A DNA stretch of 64,000 nt, taken from NCBI RefSeq assembly GCF_008704855.1, contig NZ_CP023691.1, forward strand, positions 124,001 through 188,000, read 5' to 3'. The position numbers were made by a program, and so were the translations under genes. Below are positions 32,853 through 40,788 of the stretch, piece after piece; within the stretch, counting starts at the first letter, position 1, and every line of letters starts with the position of its first letter. The notes under the pieces are model-generated. The model saw only the letters and a program-made list of their open reading frames with translations. It searched no databases and was not told where the DNA came from. The DNA comes from Streptomyces platensis. Its GTDB lineage: Bacteria; Actinomycetota; Actinomycetes; Streptomycetales; Streptomycetaceae.

Positions 32853-33767
32853 TCACCAGCGCACAGCGGTGAAGTCGATGGGCTGCGGCTGAAGCGTGCG
32901 GGTGCGGGCCGTCAGCTGCTCCAGGCGGCGGGTCATCTCCTCCGTCGGGAGCCGCTTGCGGTCGCCGTGGCCGGGCAGCACCCACTCGAAGCGCAGCCGC
33001 GGCGCCGTCCGGGCCAGGGAAGCGGCCAGCTCCGTGATCGAGTACCAGGTGACGCTGGCGGCCACCTCCAGGTCGGATGTGGTGCGCGACCAGTAGAAAC
33101 TGTCGCCGCTGAAGCAGTACCTCCCATCGGCGAGGTAGAGCACGCTGCCACGGGTGTGGCCGGAGAGCGGATAGGCGGTGACGCCCGCGCCGATCTCGAC
33201 CGGGTCGGTGCCCCCGATGACGTGGTCCGCGTCCGGAGCGGCGTCGAGATCGCCCTCGTGGATCCAGAGCCGGGCCCCGAACCGGTCGGCGTAGCGGCGG
33301 CCGTGCGCGGCATGGTCCCGGTGGGTGAGCAGTACATCGGTGACCGGCCCCAACGCCTCGTAGCGGGACGCGAGTTCGTCGCTCCATCGCGGGGTGTCGA
33401 TCATCATCGTGCTGCCGTTGGACCGGCGCAGCAGGTAGGCGTTCGCTCCTGCCGTGTGAGGGGAGTTGTGGCCGCAGAGATGGACGGTGTCGTCGAGGGC
33501 GAGGGGGAAGGGGTCGAGATCGGGGGTGAGGCGGTGCGCGGGGTGGCGGATGGACCGGGTGTGGCAGGCGAAGGCGGCCGCGTACAGCTGCTGTTGCTCG
33601 GCCTCGTTTCGGGGCTGCCGGATCACTTCCGCCCGTCCGTCCTGTTCCCGGATGACGTCGGGGGCCAGTTGCCGGGCCACGTCACAGTTGGTGCAGCGCG
33701 CATCGACGTACCAGCCTCCGCCGACCCCCTCCTCCGGTGCCGCCGCGGGTCCCGGGTCGTTACTCAT
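32853..33767 (-). CDS. MBL-fold hydrolase with N-terminal ferredoxin-like segment
   Basis: A 304-residue two-part protein. Residues 18-75 resemble a small ferredoxin (ARCTNCDVARQLAPDV, then FACHTRSI); only three of the usual cysteines are seen (C25, C28, C68). From about 95 on is a metallo-beta-lactamase fold: metal-site THRDHAAHG (about 148-156), GHTRGSV, then GDSFYW and the C-terminal PGHGD. A metal-dependent hydrolase or thiol-related reaction is possible; the substrate is unknown. Relatives with this ferredoxin/MBL fusion occur in actinobacteria. Confidence 0.82.
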   Translation of the reverse strand: MSNDPGPAAAPEEGVGGGWYVDARCTNCDVARQLAPDVIREQDGRAEVIRQPRNEAEQQQLYAAAFACHTRSIRHPAHRLTPDLDPFPLALDDTVHLCGHNSPHTAGANAYLLRRSNGSTMMIDTPRWSDELASRYEALGPVTDVLLTHRDHAAHGRRYADRFGARLWIHEGDLDAAPDADHVIGGTDPVEIGAGVTAYPLSGHTRGSVLYLADGRYCFSGDSFYWSRTTSDLEVAASVTWYSITELAASLARTAPRLRFEWVLPGHGDRKRLPTEEMTRRLEQLTARTRTLQPQPIDFTAVRW

Positions 33768-33977
33768 GACAGGTCCGTCCTTCCTGGTCAGGGTAGGTGT
33801 CGGAATGAGCGGTCAGTGCGCACTGCCCCAGAAGTACCCCGCCGTGCAGCAAAAGCGGAAGAGGGGACAGACCTTGCGCTTTGCGGCTGGAACGTCTCTT
33901 CCGGTGGGGAAACAGACGTCGGAGGATGGGTGATATGTACCCATTTACCCTATCCGCCGGCGGCTCCCTACCCGGAC

Positions 33978-34002
33978 GGGGCGGGGGACCTGCCCCCGCC
34001 CC
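33978..34002. terminator. GC-rich hairpin after the SRPBCC gene
   Basis: GGGGCGGGGG (33978-33987) pairs perfectly with 33993-34002 around ACCTG. It lies 28 bases past the stop of the leftward SRPBCC gene at 34030. Confidence 0.75.
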
Positions 34003-34029
34003 TCCAACGCGCCGGGGAGGCCCGCCGAT

Positions 34030-34500
34030 TCAATCGGCCCGTTCACACGCGGCACTCAGCCGACGGAGCGTCATGCGCATGCCGGCGCTGTTCTGGGCGG
34101 CGCGCCGGGCGGCCGGGGTGCCGGTGAAGACCAGGCCCAGCAGCTCGGCGAGCCGGCGACGCCAACCGTGGCGGCGGCGGTCGATCCAGTACTCGGTGAC
34201 CAGGGTGCCCCGCTCGGTCGGGGTCAGCCGGTAGCCCCAGCGCGCCACGGGCAGCCCGAACGTGGTGTTGTCGAAGGCGAATTCGCGGCCGGGGTCGGCG
34301 GTGACGATCCGGCAGGTGGCGAACCAGACCCAGCAGGCCTTGCGGTTGACCCCCACGAAGCGGTGTCCGCGGGGCCACACCCAGATGACTTCCGGGCTCC
34401 ACTCCGCCATCCGCCGCACGTCGGCGAGCGCCGCGTAGACGGCCTGCGGCGGCGCCGGAATCTGCAGGGATTCCTCCACACTCCACACCCGGCCGGTCAT
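34030..34500 (-). CDS. SRPBCC (START/polyketide-cyclase-like) protein
   Basis: A 156-residue helix-grip protein. It begins WSVEESLQIPAPPQAVYAALADVRRMAEWSPEV, the standard first strand and helix of SRPBCC proteins, and ends in a long basic helix. Such proteins bind hydrophobic ligands in a central cavity; here the role is unknown. Its ATG overlaps the stop of the hydrolase gene (ATGA), so they are translated together, under the TetR operator region. Confidence 0.82.
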   Translation of the reverse strand: MTGRVWSVEESLQIPAPPQAVYAALADVRRMAEWSPEVIWVWPRGHRFVGVNRKACWVWFATCRIVTADPGREFAFDNTTFGLPVARWGYRLTPTERGTLVTEYWIDRRRHGWRRRLAELLGLVFTGTPAARRAAQNSAGMRMTLRRLSAACERAD

Positions 34501-35261
34501 CGCGCCCTCCCCTGGTGCGCCACCCCGTACGTCCGGGCCGTGACGACCGCGGCGGCATCCCGCACCTGCCGAGTGAGGTCCGCCGTATCGGTGAGGCTGG
34601 TGATGTGTCCGCACCTCGGGCGGATGGTGAGGCGGCCGTCGCGACAGGCATCGAGGAAGCGGCGTTCATGGCGGCGGAAGTGGTCGCGTTCGCCGTTCAC
34701 CAGCCAGACCGGGCCCGGATACGCGGCGAGCGAGGCCAGGGGGTTCATCTCCCGCACCTCCTCGACGATGCTCGGCACGGCCTCGGAGCTCAGCCCGCCC
34801 GCGACCATGGCGTCCGCCTGGGGCCGGGGCAGTGCACGGCGGAACGCGAACGCGCTGAGCCGGTTGAACTCCTCGGGGTGGCCGGCCGCCAGCCGTCCCG
34901 CTCCCCGGTAGACGGCGCCGAACACCCCGCGTGGCAACGCCGTACACCCCATGGCCATCAGGCCGAGGACACGATCCGGGTGGGCGGCGGCGGTGGCAAC
35001 AGCGACATAGCCGCCCAGGGACAGCCCCACCACCAGTGCGCGGCCGCCGAGTTGGTCCACGGCGTCGATGACCGCCGCCACCGCGCCGGGCATGGTGAAC
35101 GGTTCCCCGCGCCGGGCGCCGTGGCCGGGCAGGTCGGGCGCCGCTATGGGATGACGCTCTCCGAGGGCTTGGATCACGGGTCGCCACATCGTGCCGCTCA
35201 CGCGCATGCCGTGCACGAAGACGATGGGCAGCCCGGCTTCATTGGACTTCATGTCCGGCAC
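34497..35261 (-). CDS. Alpha/beta hydrolase
   Basis: A 254-residue alpha/beta hydrolase. The oxyanion segment FVHGMRVSG is at 15-23, nucleophile Ser81 in VGLSLGGY, acid Asp in NGERDHF and His in RCGHITS near the C-terminus. It is the first gene of a two-gene operon (with SRPBCC) divergent from a TetR gene. The GTG at 35261 follows GAGG at a short spacing; an ATG three codons later is an alternative. The substrate is unknown, probably the ligand sensed by the TetR protein or a related one. Confidence 0.87.
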   Translation of the reverse strand: MPDMKSNEAGLPIVFVHGMRVSGTMWRPVIQALGERHPIAAPDLPGHGARRGEPFTMPGAVAAVIDAVDQLGGRALVVGLSLGGYVAVATAAAHPDRVLGLMAMGCTALPRGVFGAVYRGAGRLAAGHPEEFNRLSAFAFRRALPRPQADAMVAGGLSSEAVPSIVEEVREMNPLASLAAYPGPVWLVNGERDHFRRHERRFLDACRDGRLTIRPRCGHITSLTDTADLTRQVRDAAAVVTARTYGVAHQGRAR

Positions 35262-35274
35262 CGTACCTCAAATG

Positions 35275-35292
35275 CAACGCAACGTTGCGTTG
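35275..35292. promoter_or_regulatory. Perfect 18-bp TetR-type operator
   Basis: CAACGCAACGTTGCGTTG reads the same on both strands. It lies in the 53 bases between the divergent hydrolase (35261) and TetR (35315) genes, where it would control both. Confidence 0.85.
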
Positions 35293-35314
35293 TTCTTGAT
35301 GCTAACCTCCCCTC

Positions 35315-35905
35315 ATGAGCGAGGAGCGGCACGGAACACGGCGCAGCAGCGGCCCACGGAAGGCGCAGGAGATCTTCGATGCCACGCTGGACCTGCTGGC
35401 GGAGAAGGGCTACGAGGGGCTGACCATCGAGGGGGTCGCCCAGCGGTCCGGCGTCAACAAGACCACGATTTACCGCTGGTGGCCGTCCAAGGGAGCACTC
35501 CTGGGTGCCGCACTCATCGGCGCGCGCCAACTCGACTTCACGCCGCCCGACACCGGGAGTCTCGCCGGAGACCTGGAGGTCCTGCTGCACACGGTGGTGA
35601 CCCTCCTCACCACACGGCCGGCCTCCGACATCGCCGTTTCCGTGCTGGGCGCCGCCACCCAGAGCCCCGAACTGGCCGTGCATGTAAGGGATTTCTTCGC
35701 CGACCGGATCGCGCTGGAGCAACCCGTCTTCGACCGCGCCATCGCCCGCGGTGAACTCGCAGTGGACACCGACACCACATTGCTGATGGATCTGCTGGCC
35801 GGGGCCGCCTGGGTCCGGGTCGTCCTGCGCCAACTCCCGCTGGAGAAGGGTTTTGTGTCGCGCACCGTCGCCACCGTCCTCAACGGAGCACGCGTGCAGA
35901 CCTGA
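35315..35905 (+). CDS. TetR family repressor
   Basis: A 196-residue TetR regulator. The helix-turn-helix domain runs over about 18-65: IFDATLDLLAEKGYEGLTIEGVA then RSGVNKTTIYRWWPSKGALL. The C-terminal part fits the TetR_C_11-like helical ligand pocket. It is divergent from the hydrolase/SRPBCC operon with a perfect palindrome between, so autorepression and control of that operon are likely. The ATG at 35315 is close to the operator. Confidence 0.93.
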   Translation: MSEERHGTRRSSGPRKAQEIFDATLDLLAEKGYEGLTIEGVAQRSGVNKTTIYRWWPSKGALLGAALIGARQLDFTPPDTGSLAGDLEVLLHTVVTLLTTRPASDIAVSVLGAATQSPELAVHVRDFFADRIALEQPVFDRAIARGELAVDTDTTLLMDLLAGAAWVRVVLRQLPLEKGFVSRTVATVLNGARVQT

Positions 35906-35948
35906 CGCTGCCTCCGTTTAAACCCCTTTAGAGAGTCTGTTTCGGCAT

Positions 35949-35981
35949 CAACTACAACTTTACTAATTCTTGGTGTAGTTG
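35949..35981. promoter_or_regulatory. AT-rich inverted repeat upstream of secreted protein
   Basis: CAACTACA (35949-35956) and TGTAGTTG (35974-35981) form a perfect 8-bp inverted repeat 17 bases apart, inside an AT-rich stretch (about 35925-36000) that is unusual here. It lies about 95 bases before the aerolysin-like gene and may be a promoter or operator for it. Confidence 0.45.
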
Positions 35982-36073
35982 GAACAGATTTCACTCCAGT
36001 CTCAAACGTAACGCGACGAACGTCACACACAGACACGTCGCTTTCACAAAGCTGGGCGAGAGGTAACAGCACG

Positions 36074-36748
36074 ATGAGTAAAAGCAGAATGACCCGCCAC
36101 GGCAGCCGGCTGATGGCGCTGTCCACGGTGTCACTTGGTCTGGTCGCCGCGATGACCATGCCGGCCGCCGCGGAGGACCAGCCCACCCGGGACCAGCTCA
36201 TAGCCGACTGCGCTTCCGGTGAAGGGAAGTGCAGCTTCAACGAGCCGACCCTCGGCAAGGCGTACCTCGGCGACTTCCGTCAGGTCTCCAACTCGCTGTA
36301 CAACTGCAGCACCTCGGACGCCACCCAGTCGATGGGCTGGGCCGACACCGTGGGCTCCACGGACTCGGCGGGGGTCTCCGTCACGGCCGGCGGCAAGATC
36401 GCCGATCTGATCGACCTCAGTGTGACCGCGACCTACAGCCACACCTGGTCGAGCTCGCACACCGAGAACAGCTCGCTGAACATGACGGTGAAGCCCGGCG
36501 AGGTGGGCTGGATCTCCCGCGCACAGGTGATGCAGACCGTCACCGGCACCTGGCAGACCCACTACGACAGCCCGAAGTGGGGGCACTACTACTGGTTCGT
36601 GCCCGACACCGTCACCGGGCCGGCGCCCAACGGGACGGACGGCCAGAGCAACGCGGTGACCGTCAAGACCCGCAAGATGACCGCGGCGGAGAAGAGCTCC
36701 TGCTCGTCCGAGGCGAAGAAGGGCCAGGCGTTCGTGGTCAAGCGCTGA
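36074..36748 (+). CDS. Secreted protein, aerolysin-like beta-rich region
   Basis: A 224-residue exported protein with a signal ending PAAAE (about residue 34). The mature part has four cysteines (CASGEGKC; later C77 and C212) and a Ser/Thr-rich alternating stretch from about 105 to 150 (SVTATYSHTWSSSHTENSS, then LNMTVKPGEVGWI), followed by GTWQTHYDSPKWGHYYWFVPD. Alternating polar/hydrophobic runs before a 'PGxxGW' turn recall aerolysin or ETX/MTX2 pore-forming proteins; this is inferred from pattern only. GAGAGG precedes the ATG. The upstream region is AT-rich. Confidence 0.7.
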   Translation: MSKSRMTRHGSRLMALSTVSLGLVAAMTMPAAAEDQPTRDQLIADCASGEGKCSFNEPTLGKAYLGDFRQVSNSLYNCSTSDATQSMGWADTVGSTDSAGVSVTAGGKIADLIDLSVTATYSHTWSSSHTENSSLNMTVKPGEVGWISRAQVMQTVTGTWQTHYDSPKWGHYYWFVPDTVTGPAPNGTDGQSNAVTVKTRKMTAAEKSSCSSEAKKGQAFVVKR

Positions 36749-36828
36749 CCACGGGCGATGTCGCGCAGCTGAACGGGGGCGCGGTCCCCGCCTTCGGGCA
36801 CGGAACCGCATAACGGCCGCCGACCACA

Positions 36829-36860
36829 GTGCCTCTCGGCTCCTACGGACCGGGAGGCAC
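36829..36860. terminator. Hairpin terminator
   Basis: GTGCCTCTCGG (36829-36839) pairs with 36850-36860, with one G-U pair, about 80 bases after the aerolysin-like gene. Confidence 0.7.
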
Positions 36861-36922
36861 CTTCGGGCCCTGCCGGCGGCCTCGCCGCCGGCTGTACGCG
36901 CGTGCGCGCATAAGCTCCGCCC

Positions 36923-37771
36923 GTGCACTCTCCACGCTCCCGCGCCGCCGGCGCCCTCGTCCTGATCATGGCGCTCGGCACGGCATGCTCCGCTGAACGT
37001 CCCCCGCACGCCGCCGGATCCGGGACCTCGGCGCCCTCCCCCGCCGCGCCCACCGCGGTGCGGCCACCGACGGCGAACGCGGTCTTCGACTATCAGCTCG
37101 GCGGTGCGTATCCGCCGCCCGCCGGCGTCCGGGCCGTCTCCCGCGACCGTACGGCCGAGCCGGCGCCCGGCCGCTACAACGTCTGCTACGTGAATGCCTT
37201 CCAGGCACAGCCCGGCGACGGCTCCTGGGAGGACGACCACCCCGAACTGCTGCTGCGGGACGAGCACGGAGAACCGGTCATCGACGAGGACTGGGACGAG
37301 CCGCTGCTCGACATCTCCACCAGCGCCAAGCGGGCAGCCCTCATGGAGATCGTCGGCCCGTGGATCGACGGCTGCGCCAAGGCCGGTTACGACGCCGTGG
37401 AGCCGGACAACCTCGACTCGTACGAACGCTCCGACGGCACGCTCACCGCCGGGCACGCCGCGGCCTTCGCCCGGCTCCTGGCCCGCCGCGCCCACCAGCG
37501 GCATCTCGCCATCGCGCAGAAGAACACCACCGACCTGCTGCCGCAACACGGCCGTATCGGCTTCGACTTCGCCGTCGTCGAGGAGTGCACCCGCTACAAG
37601 GAGTGCACCGACTTCGCGGCGGCCTACGCCAACCGGGTCTTCGTCATCGAATACCGGAAGCAGGATTTCACGGCCGCCTGCCGCGCCTGGGGCAAGAAGC
37701 TCTCCCTCACCCTGCGCGACCGCGAGGTCCGCCCCGCCGGTGCCAAGGGATCGCTCCGCCGGTACTGCTGA
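36923..37771 (+). CDS. GH114-type exported glycosidase
   Basis: A 282-residue exported protein, probably a lipoprotein (cysteine in LGTACSAER at the end of the signal). The GH114 (TM1410-like, endo-alpha-1,4-polygalactosaminidase) core follows: FDYQLGG near 54, YNVCYVNAFQA, WIDGCAKAGYDAVEPDNLDS with the likely catalytic Asp, LAIAQKNT, then FAVVEEC. It would cleave galactosamine-containing polymers, such as those of exopolysaccharide matrices. Starts at GTG with no good ribosome binding site. Confidence 0.85.
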   Translation: MHSPRSRAAGALVLIMALGTACSAERPPHAAGSGTSAPSPAAPTAVRPPTANAVFDYQLGGAYPPPAGVRAVSRDRTAEPAPGRYNVCYVNAFQAQPGDGSWEDDHPELLLRDEHGEPVIDEDWDEPLLDISTSAKRAALMEIVGPWIDGCAKAGYDAVEPDNLDSYERSDGTLTAGHAAAFARLLARRAHQRHLAIAQKNTTDLLPQHGRIGFDFAVVEECTRYKECTDFAAAYANRVFVIEYRKQDFTAACRAWGKKLSLTLRDREVRPAGAKGSLRRYC

Positions 37772-37859
37772 GGCCTGCCCAGAGCCGCCCGGAGCGGAGC
37801 GGCGGTGGCAGCATTCCGGGGAGCCCGGGTGCCACCGGCCGGAAGCCTTCCCGTCGTGG

Positions 37860-38915
37860 TCAGTTCAGCTCGGTCGGATCGTCGCGAGCCGGTTCGGTGC
37901 GGCGCAGGTCGGTGTCGGAGAGCGGTTCGAGTTCGCCGTGGGTGTCCAGCCAGTACAGGAAGGCCACGGCCGGGCAGACGAGCACTACGGCGACGAGGGT
38001 GACCAGTCCGGTCCAGCGCAGGCTGCCGGGGTCGCCGGCCCCCTCGGCCACGGTCAGGGACGTGGGGATGAGGTAGGGGCGTTGGGCGGCCCCCCAGGCG
38101 ATGACCGCCGCCGCGACCACGCCGACGGCGGTGACCCGGGACCAGACACCGGACCGGCGCAGCAGCAGCCATCCGGTGGCGAGGGAACAGACTCCGGCCA
38201 GGATGACGAGGCCGAGGCCGACGCCATGAGTGAGCCCGTGCCAGACATGCGGGGCATCGCTCCGGGTGACGGTCAGCATGACGGCCGCAAGGACGGCGAG
38301 GGCGACGACACTGCCCAGAGCCCGCCGCCTGAAGTAGCCGACCAGATCGGGCGCGCCGTAACGGGCGGCGTCGCCGGCGAGGAACACGGCGCCGAGGAAG
38401 GCCGTCGCCACGATGGCGATCAGCCCGAAGAGGATGGAGGTCGGATTGGCCCAGGCGTGGGCCGAGGCCTCCGTGCCCGGTACCGCCCGGCCCGAGGCGA
38501 TCCCGCCGACGGCTGCGCCGAGGAAGAACGGGGTGAGCAGCGAGGAGAGGGCGAAGACGGCGCCGTAGAGGCGTCGCCCGGCGATCCGGCGGATGGGTTT
38601 GCGCAGCGCGAAGCCGGCGCCGCGCAGCACGAGGCCGATGGCGGCCAGGGCCAGCGGCAGCCACATGGCGGAGAACACCGTCTGGAACAGGGCCGGAAAG
38701 CCGGTCCACATGATGACGAAGACGAAGACGAGCCAGACGTTGTTGACCTCCCATACGGGGGCCATGGCGTGGTCGATCAGCCACCTCGGGCGCGCGCCGC
38801 GCCTGGCGCCACCAGCCGTCAGGTCCCAGAACCCCGCTCCGTAGTCGGTGCCGCCGGCGCAGGCGTAGGCGGCGACGGCGAGCAGCAGCACCACGGCGAT
38901 GACATCGGCGATCAC
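37860..38915 (-). CDS. cydB: Cytochrome bd oxidase subunit II
   Basis: A 351-residue membrane subunit with about eight helices. The N-terminus (YACAGGTDYGAGFWDL, then PVWEVNNVWLVF and MWTGFPALF) is diagnostic of CydB. It joins CydA to form the quinol-oxidising terminal oxidase that works at low oxygen. The GTG at 38915 overlaps the cydA stop (GTGA). No cydC or cydD follows; the GH114 gene converges from the other side, so the assembly transporter must be elsewhere. Confidence 0.93.
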   Translation of the reverse strand: MIADVIAVVLLLAVAAYACAGGTDYGAGFWDLTAGGARRGARPRWLIDHAMAPVWEVNNVWLVFVFVIMWTGFPALFQTVFSAMWLPLALAAIGLVLRGAGFALRKPIRRIAGRRLYGAVFALSSLLTPFFLGAAVGGIASGRAVPGTEASAHAWANPTSILFGLIAIVATAFLGAVFLAGDAARYGAPDLVGYFRRRALGSVVALAVLAAVMLTVTRSDAPHVWHGLTHGVGLGLVILAGVCSLATGWLLLRRSGVWSRVTAVGVVAAAVIAWGAAQRPYLIPTSLTVAEGAGDPGSLRWTGLVTLVAVVLVCPAVAFLYWLDTHGELEPLSDTDLRRTEPARDDPTELN

Positions 38916-40396
38916 GGCCGGCCGTCCTTGGCCGGTCCGGGCCCGGTGCCGCCGTCGGGTGGCGGGTCGCCGGCCGGTACCCGCGCGCGGGGCCCGTACG
39001 GGGTGTCGGCCTCCGGTTCCCCGGTCCGCTCCCCCACCGCCCGGCGCGCGTCGTCGAGCCGCCAGTTCGTACGCATCTTGAGCAGCACGGCGAGCAGCGA
39101 GCCGAAGATGAACACATACACCACGACGACCAGGCCCAGCATGATCCAGAGGCTGGTGGACCGGGTCGCGGTCACCGCCTCGGCGATGCGCATGTGCCGG
39201 TAGACGATCCAGGGCTGGCGTCCCACTTCGGCGGTGATCCACCCGCATTCGACGGCGACGACGGAGGCGACGCCCGCGCAGGCCGCGCCGCGGAAGAACC
39301 ATGGTGAGGTGGGCAGCCGGTGTTGCCGCAGCCGGCACCAGCCGTACCAGAGGGCGAGAAGGATCAGCAGGGAGCCGATCACCACCATGGTGTCGAAGGC
39401 CCAGTGGGCAATGGTGGCCTGGGTGGCCGTCGGCCGGTCGTCCGCCGGCACGGAGGTCAGTCCGGTCACCTTGGTCCCGGGGGTGAACCCGGCCAGGATG
39501 GAGTCGAATTGGGGGATCTTGATGCCGCCGGAGATGCTGCCGTCGGGGTGCAGTCGGCCGAAGACGTACTCGGGTACGTGGGTGTCGGTCCGCCAGACGA
39601 GTTCCGTCGCGGCGAACTTCACCGCCTGCTTGTGGAAGACCGACCGGGCGATCGAGTCGCCCAGCAGGAACTGCACCGGGGTGAACACCGCGGCGAGGGT
39701 GAACGGCACGGTGAAGCCGAGGCGGTGGTAGCGGTCGCGGCGGCCCCGCAGCCAGCCGACGGCGTAGACCCCGGCGACGGTGTAGCCCGCGGTGATCAGC
39801 ATCGCCACCACGAAGTGCCAGTACTGGGGGCCGAACATGGGGGTGAAGATCGCCGACCAGATGTGGACGTCCACGGGCTTGCCGCCGGCGTCGAGGGTGA
39901 ATCCTTGGGGTGTGTTCATCCATGCGTTGGCCGCCAGGATGCCGAACGCGCCGAGCAGGGCGGCGGCCGGCAGCGGCAGGCCGAGCAGGAAGTGGGTGCG
40001 GGGCTTCAGCCTCCGCCAGCCGTAGAGGTAGATGGCGATCAGGACCGCTTCGAGGAAGAAGGCCCAGGCCTCCACCCCGAAACCGATACCGAAGACGCCG
40101 CCCCACTTGCCCATCAGGCCCGGCCAGAGCAGTCCGAACTCGAAGGACAGCACGGTGCCGGTGACCACACCGACCGCGAACTGCACCGCCATCACCGCCG
40201 ACCAGCGGCGGGCGAGGAGCAGGGCGACGGGATCGTTCCGGCGCAGACCGCGGTAGTGCATCACCAGGGTGATCAGCGGGAGCGCCACCCCGAGCGGTAC
40301 CAGAATGATGTGCGAGGCCAGGGTGAAGGCCATCAGCTCCCGGGCCGGGAGCAGTTGGGCCGGGGCGCCCGCCAGCAGGGTGACCGTGGTGTGCAT
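38912..40396 (-). CDS. cydA: Cytochrome bd oxidase subunit I
   Basis: A 494-residue catalytic subunit. The high-spin heme ligand region is at His29 (AFTLASHIILVP); other marks include GVVTGTVLSFEFGLLWPGL, FFLEAVLIAIYLYGW, the heme b558 histidine at His194 (PQYWHF), and the C-terminal ITAEVGRQPW. The quinol-binding Q-loop is short, as in many actinobacterial and cyanide-insensitive forms. The C-terminal 50 residues are a Pro/Gly-rich cytoplasmic tail. TAAGG lies close to the ATG. A palindromic element at 40571-40600 may carry its oxygen or redox control. Confidence 0.93.
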   Translation of the reverse strand: MHTTVTLLAGAPAQLLPARELMAFTLASHIILVPLGVALPLITLVMHYRGLRRNDPVALLLARRWSAVMAVQFAVGVVTGTVLSFEFGLLWPGLMGKWGGVFGIGFGVEAWAFFLEAVLIAIYLYGWRRLKPRTHFLLGLPLPAAALLGAFGILAANAWMNTPQGFTLDAGGKPVDVHIWSAIFTPMFGPQYWHFVVAMLITAGYTVAGVYAVGWLRGRRDRYHRLGFTVPFTLAAVFTPVQFLLGDSIARSVFHKQAVKFAATELVWRTDTHVPEYVFGRLHPDGSISGGIKIPQFDSILAGFTPGTKVTGLTSVPADDRPTATQATIAHWAFDTMVVIGSLLILLALWYGWCRLRQHRLPTSPWFFRGAACAGVASVVAVECGWITAEVGRQPWIVYRHMRIAEAVTATRSTSLWIMLGLVVVVYVFIFGSLLAVLLKMRTNWRLDDARRAVGERTGEPEADTPYGPRARVPAGDPPPDGGTGPGPAKDGRP

Positions 40397-40788
40397 GCCT
40401 TACGTGCCTTCGCTGCTCGGGACGTTCAGAGCGCCGGCCTCGGCGTCCACGCTTGCCTGCCTCCTCGGTGCACGGCCCGGCCCTGCGGGCCCAGCGACGG
40501 TCGCGCCGGCTCGCCACACAATCACCGGTGGGCGCGGGGCAGCACGCACTGTGCGCCCGGGTTGAGCCGTTGGGCCGACGTACTTCGCCCGGTCGGCCCA
40601 GCTGATGGCCCGGCGCGCTGAGACCTGCTCTCCTCACTCCGGCTGGGCGTATCGCTACGCCGCCCCGCCGTTCGATCAAGATCTGGTCGAGCTGCCGGAG
40701 GCCGGACGTGCGACTGCCGTACCCAGGAGCTGATCTGACGGCCCGTACTGCTCCGGGCGGGGGCGTGCCCGCTGGCATGATGGCGGCC
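40397..40788. other. Divergent intergenic region upstream of cydA
   Basis: About 390 bases with no supported gene. It contains the long GGGCCGAC/GTCGGCCC dyad (40571-40600), a second GC-rich GGGCGC/GCGCCC dyad (near 40530-40556) and, on the + strand before 40738, a short open tail that matches nothing I recognise. No Rex-like TGTGA/TCACA palindrome was seen. Confidence 0.5.
40571..40600. promoter_or_regulatory. DevR/OsdR-like inverted repeat before cydA
   Basis: TGGGCCGAC (40571-40579) and GTCGGCCCA (40592-40600) form a perfect 9-bp inverted repeat, 175 bases or more upstream of cydA. GGGCCGA half-sites recall the palindromes reported for the Streptomyces dormancy regulator OsdR/DevR; the link to hypoxia control of cydAB is inferred. 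The repeat could also be a hairpin. Confidence 0.5.
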
